Shown here in pieces: positions 1 through 8,567 of a stretch of 64,000 nucleotides of DNA. The DNA comes from Neobacillus cucumis (GTDB lineage: Bacteria; Bacillota; Bacilli; Bacillales; Cytobacillaceae), in contig NZ_PGVE01000029.1 in NCBI RefSeq assembly GCF_002860255.1, positions 36,538-100,537 on the forward strand. Direction: 5' to 3'. The number at the start of each line of letters is the position of its first letter. Positions within the stretch are counted from its first letter, which is position 1. The notes below the pieces were generated by a model. The model had not been told where the DNA came from. It did no database searches and saw only the letters and a list, made by a program, of their open reading frames with translations. Position numbers and translations under genes: made by a program.

Positions 1-2
1 CC

Positions 3-509
3 CTCTCGATAAATGCAATAAATGAAACGATTCAACTGGGGACGCTGCACGGGACCGATATCGTGTACGTAGCCAAAGAAGAAAGTGATTCCCGTGTCCG
101 GCTTGTGAGTGAACCAGGCATGCAGTTTCCAGCCCATGCAACAGCATTAGGAAAAATTCAATTAACACAGTTTACTTATGAAAAAATACAACAGCTTTAT
201 TCTGGAAAAGAGTTAGTGCGGGTGACCCCTTTCACAGTGACTAATCTCGATGAGCTGTGGAAGCAAATAGAAACTGCAAAAAAGACTGGCTATATTTGTG
301 AAGAGCAGGAAGCAGTGCTTGGATTTTATTGTGCAGCGGCCCCTATCTACAATAAGGAAGGTAGAATTGTTAATGCAGTCAGCTTTACCATGAGCGAAAG
401 CAGTTGGGGAGTCAAAAAAGAAAAAGCTATAGACGAGATTATGGAATTAGCCAAGAGACTGTCCATCCATGCTAGGTTTGGTCAGGATGCAGCTTCGAAG
501 ATTCCATAA
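3..509 (+). CDS. IclR-family transcriptional regulator, C-terminal part (5' end outside window)
   Basis: The reading frame is open from the first bases of the window, so this is a gene cut by the window edge rather than a short gene starting at the internal GTG at 63. The visible part is the IclR effector-binding domain. It contains the stretch TLHGTDIVYVAKEES, the loop PAHATALGKIQL and a late segment with the CAAAPIYN motif typical of the family, followed by a C-terminal helix. The DNA-binding winged helix is outside the window. IclR proteins usually control catabolic operons and bind small acids or acyl compounds, but the target cannot be told from this fragment. It is convergent with secG, each with its own terminator. 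It could be linked to the catabolic island beyond secG, but nothing in the sequence shows this. Confidence 0.85.
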   Translation, partial: LSINAINETIQLGTLHGTDIVYVAKEESDSRVRLVSEPGMQFPAHATALGKIQLTQFTYEKIQQLYSGKELVRVTPFTVTNLDELWKQIETAKKTGYICEEQEAVLGFYCAAAPIYNKEGRIVNAVSFTMSESSWGVKKEKAIDEIMELAKRLSIHARFGQDAASKIP

Positions 510-516
510 ACGATGA

Positions 517-546
517 AGGGGGAACAGTTATACACTGTTCCCCTTT
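517..546 (+). terminator. Rho-independent terminator of the IclR-family gene
   Basis: Starting 8 bases after the IclR stop codon, an inverted repeat of AAGGGG(G)AACAGT with ACTGTTCCCCTT gives a 12-bp GC-rich stem with a short loop, followed by a weak T stretch on the plus strand. Confidence 0.7.
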
Positions 547-580
547 CTGCATTAAGCACTAAAAAAGTCTCTTTATAAAC

Positions 581-607
581 AAAAAACCCAGCCCATGGGC
601 CAGGTTT
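581..607 (-). terminator. Rho-independent terminator of secG
   Basis: A hairpin with arms AAACC..GCCC and GGGC..GGTTT is followed on the minus strand by six T residues. It lies just downstream of the secG stop codon. Confidence 0.75.
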
Positions 608-621
608 GTATGTTCAATTCA

Positions 622-855
622 TTAAATTTTAAAGTAAGTAACCGCAAGGGCAAGTAGGAAGAATAAAACTGATAATACGACCGTAATACGATGTAGGATC
701 AAGTCAATTCCTCGTGCTTTTTGCTTGCCGAATAACGTTTCAGCACCGCCAGAAATGGCACCAGATAATCCAGCACTCTTACCAGACTGTAGTAAAACGA
801 CTGCAATAAGAGCAATACTTACGATAACTAATAATGTTACGACCAATGCATGCAT
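622..855 (-). CDS. secG: Protein translocase subunit SecG
   Basis: This is a 77-residue protein of the SecG family, the small non-essential partner of the SecYE channel that helps SecA-driven export. It has two membrane helices: residues about 1-22 ([21 protein letters not shown]) and about 52-74. Between them lies the conserved cytoplasmic loop [21 protein letters not shown] chose the ATG giving MHALV as the start because AGGAGGTG sits 6 to 8 bases upstream and the B. subtilis protein starts the same way; a GTG three codons earlier overlaps the ribosome binding site. In B. subtilis secG lies close to eno; here a catabolic island separates them. Confidence 0.95.
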   Translation of the reverse strand: MHALVVTLLVIVSIALIAVVLLQSGKSAGLSGAISGGAETLFGKQKARGIDLILHRITVVLSVLFFLLALAVTYFKI

Positions 856-896
856 GTAAGCCACCTCCTGTTAGACGAACAGTTCACATTATATTT

Positions 897-925
897 AATT
901 TACCATACTATTTCTCTTTAGACAA
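897..925 (-). promoter_or_regulatory. Candidate sigma-A promoter of secG
   Basis: On the minus strand TTGTCT (920-925) and TAAATT (897-902) are separated by 17 bases and lie about 40 bases upstream of the secG start. The match to consensus is moderate. Confidence 0.45.
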
Positions 926-985
926 TAGTCGTTAATGTGACAGCACGAAAGGAAATTTCACAAGATAACTGAGGCCTCTCACCCT

Positions 986-1017
986 AAAAAAATACCACAA
1001 TGCAAATGATTGTGGTA
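986..1017 (-). terminator. Rho-independent terminator at the end of the catabolic island
   Basis: A 9-bp stem of ATTGTGGTA and TACCACAAT with a 7-base loop is followed on the minus strand by seven T residues, 16 bases after the stop codon of the last island gene. Confidence 0.8.
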
Positions 1018-1032
1018 AATCAGTTTAAGTGA

Positions 1033-1977
1033 TTAACGTTCATTTAAATCTTTCTTCAGCCATTCAATCAGCTCGCGTTCACGTTCCTCATTCATTTTTT
1101 TTGAAAATGATGGCGTCCATTCGTAAAAGCCTGCGCCATTTTTCTGGCCATATCGGCCTGCTTCTACACAGTTCTTCATTGCCGTCAGGGATGTTTGGCC
1201 GGCAGATAAATCAGGGAAAAGGTAACTTGAAATGGATTCGAAAACATCAAGGCCGCCCATATCTGCGGAAAGAAAAGGACCAGTTACTGATAGGCGGCGT
1301 CCAATACTATATTGAACAGCTGCATCAATATCTTCCATCGATGCTGCGCCTTGTTCCAGAATATACTGTGCTTCACGGAAAAGGGCATATTGAAGGCGGT
1401 TGCCAATCGCTCCAAGAATCTCTTTTTGGACCACAATCGGTTTTTTATTCATTTTTTTTAGTAAATCAAGGGCACGTTCAACCGTACGATCAGACGTATC
1501 CTTTCCTCTAACAATTTCGACAAGCGGTATAAGATGCCCCGGATTCCAAAAATGAGTCACAACCGTTCGCTCTGGATGGCTGGTGTGAAGGGCAATGTCG
1601 GATGGGCTTAATCCGGAAGTGTTACTGGCAAGAATCGTTTCCGGACCACAAAGGTGGTCAAGCTTCTGAAACCATTCTTGTTTTAACTCTAATGTTTCCG
1701 GGATAGCCTCAATGATAAAGGTTGCCTCCCGAACACACTCTTCAAGGATGTCTGTAAATACAACACGTTCCTTAATCTGCTCCGCTTCTTGCGTATCAAT
1801 GACCTCGTAACGGTGAAGGACCTCGAGCTTTTCTAAAAATCCCCTTTTCCCCCGTTCTAAATCGTCCTGATTATTTCCCCATACCATTACATCTAGTCCC
1901 GCCAGACCTATGGATAAGGCGATAGAATGCCCCATCGTTCCGGAACCAATAATAGAAATATGTTCATTCCCCAACAT
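1033..1977 (-). CDS. 3-hydroxyacyl-CoA dehydrogenase family protein (NAD-dependent)
   Basis: This 314-residue protein has an N-terminal Rossmann domain with GSGTMG (residues about 11-16), the segment ILASNTSGLSPSDIA around the catalytic serine/asparagine, and HFWNPGHLIPLVEIV holding the catalytic histidine. The C-terminal helical domain has IGNRLQYALFREA and ends in the typical GRYGQKNGAGFYEW. The family oxidises L-3-hydroxyacyl-CoA or free 3-hydroxy acids; members of about 310-320 residues include carnitine and gulonate dehydrogenases, so a free acid substrate is possible. It follows the SDR gene by 19 bases and is the last gene of the island. The exact substrate is unknown. Confidence 0.85.
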   Translation of the reverse strand: MLGNEHISIIGSGTMGHSIALSIGLAGLDVMVWGNNQDDLERGKRGFLEKLEVLHRYEVIDTQEAEQIKERVVFTDILEECVREATFIIEAIPETLELKQEWFQKLDHLCGPETILASNTSGLSPSDIALHTSHPERTVVTHFWNPGHLIPLVEIVRGKDTSDRTVERALDLLKKMNKKPIVVQKEILGAIGNRLQYALFREAQYILEQGAASMEDIDAAVQYSIGRRLSVTGPFLSADMGGLDVFESISSYLFPDLSAGQTSLTAMKNCVEAGRYGQKNGAGFYEWTPSFSKKMNEERERELIEWLKKDLNER

Positions 1978-1996
1978 AAAAATCCCTCTCCATCTA

Positions 1997-2758
1997 TTAT
2001 ATTGCGGTCCAGCCGCCGTCTACTTTAATTGTTTCCCCAGTGATAAAATTAGCAAGATCTGAAGCAAGAAATAATACTGCACCCGTTACATCACTTGGCT
2101 GTGCCAGCCCGCCTAAGGGGATCCTTCTTATCACATCATCATAAAAATCACGTTCCTTAAACATTCCCCGAGTCATTTCCGTTTCAATAAACGTAGGGGC
2201 AACGGCGTTCACTTTAATTTGATGTTCTGCCCATTCAACCGCAAGTGCTTTCGTTAACTGCACGGCTCCACCTTTACTTGAACAATAGGCTGCCCGCTGA
2301 TAATACCCAACAAAGGCCATTTGCGAGACGATATTGATAATCTTTCCGTATCCTTGCGGAATCATATGCTTTCCAGCCCGTTGTGCAGAAAAGAACATCC
2401 CTTTTAGGTTTGTATCAAGTATCTGATCCCAATCCTCCTCGGTCACCTCAAGCGCTTTTTTGGGAATATTAATCCCTGCATTATTAATAAGGACATCTAA
2501 TCCTCCCAGTTGCCTGACCGCTTCATCTACCATTGCATACACATTTTTAACCTCTTGCATGTCTGCAACAAGATAGGAACAAACCTTTGCATGCTTATTA
2601 AGCTGTTCCGCGGCTTCAGCCAAAGTCGCTTTATCTCTCCCGGTAATTATTACGTTGGCACCGAGGCTGACAAATGCCTGGGCAATTCCCAAACCAAGCC
2701 CTTTACTTCCCCCAGTGATTAACACCCTTTTTCCGTGAAGCTCCGAAAAATACGCCAA
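1997..2758 (-). CDS. SDR-family oxidoreductase (gluconate 5-dehydrogenase/3-oxoacyl-ACP reductase-like)
   Basis: This classical short-chain dehydrogenase has the cofactor motif TGGSKGLGLG near the N-terminus, NNAG in the middle, the catalytic set S-(x)n-YCSSK and a C-terminal ITGETIKVDGGW. The sequence resembles sugar-acid dehydrogenases of the IdnO type more than fatty-acid FabG, but substrate cannot be assigned. An ATG lies 10 codons upstream at 2788, but it has no ribosome binding site. The TTG at 2758 has AGGGGGA at good distance and places the Rossmann strand at the usual position, so I prefer it (253 residues). A hairpin terminator separates this gene from the GntP permease upstream, so it may be transcribed at a lower level or separately. 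Confidence 0.85.
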   Translation of the reverse strand: MAYFSELHGKRVLITGGSKGLGLGIAQAFVSLGANVIITGRDKATLAEAAEQLNKHAKVCSYLVADMQEVKNVYAMVDEAVRQLGGLDVLINNAGINIPKKALEVTEEDWDQILDTNLKGMFFSAQRAGKHMIPQGYGKIINIVSQMAFVGYYQRAAYCSSKGGAVQLTKALAVEWAEHQIKVNAVAPTFIETEMTRGMFKERDFYDDVIRRIPLGGLAQPSDVTGAVLFLASDLANFITGETIKVDGGWTAI

Positions 2759-2792
2759 GTTCCTCTTCCCCCTATTTATAAACAACATCTTT

Positions 2793-2825
2793 AAAAAAGC
2801 AGGACACTAAGAAATAGTGACCTGC
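2793..2825 (-). terminator. Terminator or attenuator inside the catabolic island
   Basis: GCAGG-A-CACTA and TAGTG-A-CCTGC form a two-part stem with a 5-base loop, followed on the minus strand by six T residues. It lies right after the permease stop codon and before the SDR gene, so it should split the island into a 5' part (dehydrogenases and permease) and a weaker 3' part, unless read-through is common. Confidence 0.7.
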
Positions 2826-2833
2826 CTTATGGA

Positions 2834-4279
2834 TTAGATTAGCCCTGTAAGCGAATATAAACCGATAATAAAGAAGACCGCTGCAGTTTTAATAACAGTA
2901 ACCGCAAAAATATCACGGTAGGATTGTTTATGAGTTAATCCGCAGACCGCCAGCAGAGTAATAACCGCACCATTATGCGGTAATGAATCCATTCCTCCGG
3001 AAGCCATTGCTACAATCCGGTGCATTACTTCCATCGGTATACCATGATCAAGTGTTGCCTGGACATATTTATCACCCATTGCACTTAAAGCGATCCCCAT
3101 CCCGCCGGAAGCCGATCCGGTAATTCCAGCTAGGACGTTCGTTGTTACCGCTCCATTCATAAGCGGGTTTGTAAAAGTATGAGAAATGCCGTCACGAACA
3201 ATACTAAATCCCGGAAGTGATGAAATGATACCTCCGAATCCATATTCGGAACCAGTATTCATGGCAGCGAGCAATGCCCCGGCAATACTTGCGTTAATTC
3301 CTGTTTTTAGATCGACCTTAACCGCTTTAAAGTTGAATGCAAGCGTTGTCAAAATTCCGATTACCAAAGCTAGTTCTACTGACCAAACCCCAACTACAGC
3401 TGGGAGTTCCACTTTTCCAAACGCATCAAGACCAATTTCAGAAAAATCAAATCCGTTTGGATACCATTTCGGAATAAACACTGTAAAAAACTTATTCATT
3501 ACGCCGACTAAAATCAATGGTACAAATGCTAGAATTTGGCGGACAGTACTTTCGTTTTCAGCTCTGATTAGCGATTCAGGGACAGCTTGAATTTTTTCTG
3601 CTGTGGCTGCTGCCATTTCTTTTTCGGCACCATCAAAACCGAAATACCCTTCACCAGCCTTTTGGGCTTTCCGGCGGCGGGATTCTAAATAAACCATACC
3701 AAGGACAAAGACGAAGATGGCACCAATAATCCCTAATGTTGGTCCAGCATAAATATCCGTTTTGAAAAAGGTGGTAGGAATAACGTTTTGAATTTGCGGT
3801 GTCCCCGGAAGCGCATCCATCGTAAACGAAAGAGACCCCAATGCCATCGTACCTGGAATTAGACGTTTAGGGATATTAGCTTCTTGGAATAATTTTGCTG
3901 CAAACGGAAAGGCAGCAAAGGCTACAACAAAGAGACTAACGCCACTGTAGGTTAATATCGCGCACAAAAGTACAATTGCCAGCATGGAGCGTTTTGCACC
4001 AACCACTTTTACAATCGTTTTTGCGATGGACGAAGCGAGACCAGACATCTCAACTATCTTTCCAAAAATCGCACCTAATAAAAAGACAGGAAAATATGTT
4101 TTTATAAATCCTACCATTTTCTCCATGAATATATTAGAAAAAAACGGCAATACATGGCCCGGGTCTGTTAGCAAGACGGCAAAGAGGGCACAAATAGGGG
4201 CAAACAAAATGACGGAAAATCCCCGATAGGCAACAAACATCAGCAAACCTAAGGCTAGTAAAATAATAATAAGTTCCAT
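2834..4279 (-). CDS. GntP-family permease (organic acid:H+ symporter)
   Basis: This 481-residue protein is strongly hydrophobic, with about 12 predicted membrane helices and a hydrophilic loop at about residues 200-240 rich in K, R, E and A. It shows GntP family features: the N-terminal MFVAYRGFSVILFAPICALFAVLLT, the KTYFPVFLLGAIFGKIVEMSG segment, and the C-terminal MASGGMDSLPHNGAVITLL motif. GntP members take up gluconate and related hydroxy acids; a subgroup takes up 3-hydroxybutyrate. Its place between the HisD-like and SDR genes says that the island substrate is probably a hydroxylated carboxylic or sulfonic acid taken up from outside. The start has a ribosome binding site GGGAGGAAG. Confidence 0.88.
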   Translation of the reverse strand: MELIIILLALGLLMFVAYRGFSVILFAPICALFAVLLTDPGHVLPFFSNIFMEKMVGFIKTYFPVFLLGAIFGKIVEMSGLASSIAKTIVKVVGAKRSMLAIVLLCAILTYSGVSLFVVAFAAFPFAAKLFQEANIPKRLIPGTMALGSLSFTMDALPGTPQIQNVIPTTFFKTDIYAGPTLGIIGAIFVFVLGMVYLESRRRKAQKAGEGYFGFDGAEKEMAAATAEKIQAVPESLIRAENESTVRQILAFVPLILVGVMNKFFTVFIPKWYPNGFDFSEIGLDAFGKVELPAVVGVWSVELALVIGILTTLAFNFKAVKVDLKTGINASIAGALLAAMNTGSEYGFGGIISSLPGFSIVRDGISHTFTNPLMNGAVTTNVLAGITGSASGGMGIALSAMGDKYVQATLDHGIPMEVMHRIVAMASGGMDSLPHNGAVITLLAVCGLTHKQSYRDIFAVTVIKTAAVFFIIGLYSLTGLI

Positions 4280-4366
4280 AAACTTCCTCCCGAATTACAT
4301 AGTTTTACGGTAATGGGTTAAGGAGCGGGCAGCAGATGCTGTCCGCTTATTAACGTCAAGTGCTGG

Positions 4367-5659
4367 TTAGTTATGAACTGTCTCTTTTTTATAACGGCGG
4401 ACTCTTAGCAAGGCCTGTTCACGATGGCCGGCAAAGTTTTCTAAATGACAAAGACGTTCTGCATATTCCCCAATAAGCGCACTTGCTTCTGGCGTTTTCA
4501 CCTCTTGGTATGTACAGGTTTTTAAGAATTTCCCTACCCATAAACCGCCAGTATATCGGGCAGCTCCCTTTGTTGGCAAGGTATGGTTAGTACCGATTAC
4601 CTTATCTCCATAGGCGACATTTGTTTCAGGTCCTAAGAACAAAGCACCATAATTGGTCATATTTTCTAAAAAGTAGCGTGGATTTTCAGTCAGTACTTCT
4701 ACGTGCTCATAGGCTAGCTTGTCAGCCTCAGCGACGGCTTCATCCAGGTTGTCAACGAGAATTATTTTGCCGTACTCCTGCCAAGCTGCTCTTGCTACTT
4801 CTGCCGTTTCAAGAGTTTGCAGCTGTCTCTCAATTTCTAAAATGGTTTCATTTGCAAGCTTTTCTGATGTAGTAATTAAGGCAGCAGGAGAAGTTGGCCC
4901 ATGTTCCGCCTGCCCAAGAAGATCAGTCGCAACAATTTCCGCATCAGATGTTTCATCGGCAATCACTAATACTTCTGTTGGACCGGCAAGCAGGTCAATT
5001 CCCACACGGCCGAACAGCTGGCGTTTTGCTTCAGCCACAAAGGCATTTCCAGGGCCGACTAGCATATCAACCGGCGAAATGGATTCAGTTCCAATCGCCA
5101 TAGCCGCCATCGCCTGTACACCGCCAAGTAAATAAATCTCATCTGCACCGGCAAGTGCCATGGCTGCAATGGTAGCAGCCGGTATTTCCCCATTAATCGG
5201 AGGAGTACAGGCAATTACCCGTTTCACTCCAGCTACTTTTGCGGTTAATACACTCATATGGGCCGAAGCAACCATTGGGTATCTCCCGCCAGGAATATAG
5301 CAGCCAACACTATTTACCGGGATATTCTTATGGCCTAAGACAACACCTGGAATGGTTTCTACCTCGATATCTTTTAAAGCCGATTTCTGCGCTTCCGCAA
5401 AGTTACGGATTTGAGCCTGAGCAAATTTAATATCTTCAATGGTTTCCTCAGGAACCCTTTTAATAATCTCTTCGACCTCTTCTTTTGAAAGCCTAAAGCT
5501 TTGCGGTGACCATTTGTCAAACTTAGCCGAGTAAGCTCGAACCGCAGAATCACCATTGGTTTCAATATCAACGAGAATGTTTTTAACTGTCTCTGTCACC
5601 TGTGCTGCTTGAACGGCCAGTTCTTCTTTGGTTTTACCAGTTTTCAAATATCTTGCCAT
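4367..5659 (-). CDS. HisD paralogue, sulfopropanediol 3-dehydrogenase (HpsN)-like alcohol dehydrogenase
   Basis: This 430-residue protein has the histidinol dehydrogenase fold but is not the biosynthetic enzyme: a full hisD is in the his operon of this window. The four zinc ligands are kept (Q250, H253, D352, H412), and so is the catalytic pair E318-H319. The region after the GTNHTLPT motif differs from true His[14 protein letters not shown] replaces the [14 protein letters not shown] sequence. That motif is typical of HpsN-type proteins, which oxidise an alcohol to an acid in two NAD-dependent steps, as with dihydroxypropanesulfonate to sulfolactate. The substrate here is not known. No sulfolactate lyase genes are present in the window, so a sulfonate role is only one option. 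The start has the ribosome binding site AAGGGGAG. Confidence 0.8.
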   Translation of the reverse strand: MARYLKTGKTKEELAVQAAQVTETVKNILVDIETNGDSAVRAYSAKFDKWSPQSFRLSKEEVEEIIKRVPEETIEDIKFAQAQIRNFAEAQKSALKDIEVETIPGVVLGHKNIPVNSVGCYIPGGRYPMVASAHMSVLTAKVAGVKRVIACTPPINGEIPAATIAAMALAGADEIYLLGGVQAMAAMAIGTESISPVDMLVGPGNAFVAEAKRQLFGRVGIDLLAGPTEVLVIADETSDAEIVATDLLGQAEHGPTSPAALITTSEKLANETILEIERQLQTLETAEVARAAWQEYGKIILVDNLDEAVAEADKLAYEHVEVLTENPRYFLENMTNYGALFLGPETNVAYGDKVIGTNHTLPTKGAARYTGGLWVGKFLKTCTYQEVKTPEASALIGEYAERLCHLENFAGHREQALLRVRRYKKETVHN

Positions 5660-5739
5660 GTTCGCTCTCCCCTTTGTTCATAAATAATGTCTGGCTGCCG
5701 GGGAAGAATCTGCCCCGGGCTTAATAAACTCTTATACTA

Positions 5740-7200
5740 TTAATAACGAGCTGTCAGCATTTTTTTACGAGTATAGAATTCGACACCATCCCGGCCATTG
5801 GCATGCAAATCACCATAGAAGGATTTTTTATAACCGGAGAATGGGAAGAAAGCCATTGGTGCGGGAACTCCCATGTTTACCCCTAACATGCCAGCATCAA
5901 TATCCTCGCGGAACTGTCTAACGGCTTTTGCACTGTCTGTAAACAGGCAGGCCCCGTTAGCAAATTCGGATTGATTCGTGAGTTCAATCGCTTCTGTTAA
6001 ATTTTCGACGCGAACAATGGATAAAACAGGTGCAAAGATTTCATCCTGCCAAATCTTCATGTCTGTTGTGACCTTATCAAAAATAGTAGGTCCGACAAAA
6101 TAGCCCTCGCCACTGGCTGCTGCATCCTTTCGTCCATCGCGAATGAGCAATGCCCCTTCGGTTTCACCAATTTCAATATATTTAACGGTTCTTTCCTTAT
6201 GTGAATCTCGAATCACTGGTCCTAAGAAAACCCCTTCTTCAAGGCCATTTCCAATTTTCATTTCCTCTGCTTCTTTAACAAGCCGGGCCACTAATTCATC
6301 AGCAATATCTCCGACGGCAACCACCACGGCACATGCCATGCAGCGTTCACCTGCAGACCCAAAGGCAGCACCCATAATGTTTGTGACAGCAATATCAAGA
6401 TCAGCATCCGGAAGAACGATTGAATGATTTTTTGCTCCGGCTAGTGCCTGAACACGCTTACCGTTTGCCGCTGCTGTTTTATAAACGTATTCAGCTACCG
6501 GCTGAGAGCCAACGAAAGAGACAGCCTTAATATCTTGGTTCTCTAAAATTCCATTAACTACGTCATGTGCACCATGAACAATATTTAACACACCGTCAGG
6601 CAGACCAGCTTCCTTGAACAATTCTGCTAAACGGTTTGCTAAGATAGGTGTCCGTTCAGATGGTTTTAAGATAAAGGTATTTCCACAGGCAATCGCCAGC
6701 GGGAACATCCAACAAGGGACCATCATTGGAAAATTAAATGGGGTAATACCGCCAACAACCCCGATTGGGTAACGGTACATCCCTGATTCTATTCCGGTAG
6801 CGATATCAGGCAGTTGATTCCCCATCATTAAAGTTGGGGCACCGGCAGCAAATTCAACACATTCAATTCCCCGCTGTACCTCACCATAGGCCTCAGCAAA
6901 GCTTTTGCCATTCTCAACTGTAATAAGCCGGGCAAGTTCATCCCAGTGCTCAACCAGCAGCTGTTGGTAACGAAATAGAATTCGGGCCCGTTTTGGAACA
7001 GCGGTATTTTTCCAAGACCGGTAGGCTTCTTTGGCAACGGCAGCTGCCCTATCCAGGTCTTCACGGCTGCTAATCGGTACATACGCTAATAGTTCACCCG
7101 TAGCCGGATTTGGAACCGCCTCCATTTTTTCTGATGAGGAAGCAACCCATTCCCCGCCAATAAAGTTTTTCAGGATTTTCGTTTCGGTTAATACAGACAT
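5740..7200 (-). CDS. CoA-acylating (methyl)malonate-semialdehyde dehydrogenase family protein
   Basis: This 486-residue aldehyde dehydrogenase belongs to the MmsA/IolA group. It has [13 protein letters not shown] in the cofactor domain, the catalytic cysteine in [14 protein letters not shown], and [15 protein letters not shown], where the glutamate general base of ordinary aldehyde dehydrogenases is replaced by asparagine. This replacement marks the CoA-acylating subfamily. Known members turn malonate semialdehyde or methylmalonate semialdehyde into acetyl-CoA or propionyl-CoA with loss of CO2. In the island it would accept an aldehyde made by the iron alcohol dehydrogenase or another oxidoreductase and feed central metabolism. 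It follows the alcohol dehydrogenase gene after 23 bases. A substrate other than malonate semialdehyde is possible. Confidence 0.85.
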   Translation of the reverse strand: MSVLTETKILKNFIGGEWVASSSEKMEAVPNPATGELLAYVPISSREDLDRAAAVAKEAYRSWKNTAVPKRARILFRYQQLLVEHWDELARLITVENGKSFAEAYGEVQRGIECVEFAAGAPTLMMGNQLPDIATGIESGMYRYPIGVVGGITPFNFPMMVPCWMFPLAIACGNTFILKPSERTPILANRLAELFKEAGLPDGVLNIVHGAHDVVNGILENQDIKAVSFVGSQPVAEYVYKTAAANGKRVQALAGAKNHSIVLPDADLDIAVTNIMGAAFGSAGERCMACAVVVAVGDIADELVARLVKEAEEMKIGNGLEEGVFLGPVIRDSHKERTVKYIEIGETEGALLIRDGRKDAAASGEGYFVGPTIFDKVTTDMKIWQDEIFAPVLSIVRVENLTEAIELTNQSEFANGACLFTDSAKAVRQFREDIDAGMLGVNMGVPAPMAFFPFSGYKKSFYGDLHANGRDGVEFYTRKKMLTARY

Positions 7201-7223
7201 GTTCCTATCCCCTCTCTTATCTA

Positions 7224-8423
7224 TTAATGGATAACCTTTTCAAGTACAGTAAAGTCATAGTCAAAGCAAATATGATAAAGTTCAATGATCTCTTCATGAC
7301 TCGGGACACGCGGATTATTCCCCGGACTTCCGCTTGCCAATGCATCTGTTGCCATCTTGGCCACAACTTCATTGAATTTTTCCTGGTTTAATCCGTAATC
7401 TTTCATATTTGGTATGTTTAAATCACAGCAAAGCTTTTTCACTTCATTCACGGTAACGTCTGCCAGTTCCTCAGGCGATAATCCAATTAAATCTGGACGT
7501 AATAACCTGCCGATCACTGCTAACCGTTCGACAGCGCTTTCTTTCGTGTACTCCAACACAGCTGGCAGGAGCATGGCATTCGATATTCCATGCGGTACAT
7601 GAAATAATGCTCCGATCGGCCGGGACATTCCGTGCACAAGGGTAACCGATGCATTCGTAAAAGCAAGTCCTGCCTGCATGGAGGCTAAAGCCATTTTTTC
7701 CCTCGCCTCTTGATCTTCACCATTTTGGTAGGCGGTTCGAAGATTGTTAACGATTAACTCAATCGCTGATAAGGCGAGTTGATCGGTCATTGGCTGAGCG
7801 ACCCTAGAAATATAGGCTTCCATCGCATGACATAAGGCATCAACACCTGTTGCAGCGGTAACATGCTGCGGTGAGGAGTAAGTCAAGACTGGATCGACAA
7901 TCGCGACCGCCGGAATGAAGGCCGGATCTTTAATCATCATTTTTATGTCATCTTTTGTATTCGTAATAACCGTTACACTGGTGACTTCTGACCCCGTCCC
8001 AGCAGTCGTTGGTATGGCAATTAGCGGAATAGGTTTACAAGCGAGCGGTTTTCTCCCGCCCATATAATCACCAATATAACCGCCGTTTGTTGCTAGTACA
8101 GCGACAGCCTTAGCTGCATCGATACAGCTGCCTCCTCCAATTGTGACAATTAACTCACATTGATTCTCATGGAAAGCTGCTAAAGCTTCCGACACATGCA
8201 GGTCTGTTGGTTCTGAATTTACTTCCAAATAGGAAACGGTTGTCAAACCGGCATCTTCAAGATAATACCGGCATTTTTCCACATTGCCGATTTGATTCAT
8301 AATTTTATCGCTGATAATCAACGCTTTTTTTCCAAAATGAGATGCTTGTTCTCCCAGCTTTGTTAGCGATTCATTACCATAAAAAATAGCTTGAGGCATT
8401 CGAAATTCTGAAAACCCTTTCAT
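7224..8423 (-). CDS. Iron-containing (group III) alcohol dehydrogenase
   Basis: This 399-residue protein has the group III fold: an N-terminal nucleotide-binding domain with the [11 protein letters not shown] and [11 protein letters not shown] motifs, and a C-terminal helical metal-binding domain with [12 protein letters not shown] and [17 protein letters not shown], which give the aspartate and three histidines for iron. Relatives oxidise 1,3-propanediol, lactaldehyde diols, 4-hydroxybutyrate or reduce sulfoacetaldehyde, so the substrate is open. It is the first structural gene behind the sigma-54 promoter, with the strong ribosome binding site AAAGGAGGGA. It probably makes the aldehyde used by the acylating dehydrogenase that follows. 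Confidence 0.88.
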   Translation of the reverse strand: MKGFSEFRMPQAIFYGNESLTKLGEQASHFGKKALIISDKIMNQIGNVEKCRYYLEDAGLTTVSYLEVNSEPTDLHVSEALAAFHENQCELIVTIGGGSCIDAAKAVAVLATNGGYIGDYMGGRKPLACKPIPLIAIPTTAGTGSEVTSVTVITNTKDDIKMMIKDPAFIPAVAIVDPVLTYSSPQHVTAATGVDALCHAMEAYISRVAQPMTDQLALSAIELIVNNLRTAYQNGEDQEAREKMALASMQAGLAFTNASVTLVHGMSRPIGALFHVPHGISNAMLLPAVLEYTKESAVERLAVIGRLLRPDLIGLSPEELADVTVNEVKKLCCDLNIPNMKDYGLNQEKFNEVVAKMATDALASGSPGNNPRVPSHEEIIELYHICFDYDFTVLEKVIH

Positions 8424-8458
8424 TTATATTCCCTCCTTTGTTTACACATAGATAAATA

Positions 8459-8474
8459 TGCAAGAAGCGTGCCA
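8459..8474 (-). promoter_or_regulatory. Sigma-54 (-24/-12) promoter of the catabolic operon
   Basis: The minus strand reads TGGCAC-GCTTC-TTGCA, an exact match to the -24/-12 consensus TGGCAC-N5-TTGCA. It lies about 36 bases before the alcohol dehydrogenase start and directly downstream of the sigma-54 activator gene. Confidence 0.9.
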
Positions 8475-8515
8475 AACTAAAAAAGGTGAATATAACTAAA
8501 ATTCAGATATCTAAC

Positions 8516-8556
8516 TGTCCGTTTTTCCATACACATGTGTCCGAAATATGTCGGTC
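8516..8556. promoter_or_regulatory. Candidate upstream activator site for the sigma-54 regulator
   Basis: Between activator gene and -24/-12 promoter there is a perfect palindrome ACACATGTGT (8531-8540) and two direct TGTCCG copies 22 bases apart (8516 and 8538), with a related ATGTCGG nearby. Position and symmetry fit an enhancer for the activator's Fis-type domain; binding is inferred. Confidence 0.4.
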
Positions 8557-8567
8557 AATACATACAC

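Noticed and set aside
4367..5659. Second biosynthetic histidinol dehydrogenase
   Set aside because: The substrate region differs from true HisD and has the HpsN-type motif. The his operon already contains a full hisD.
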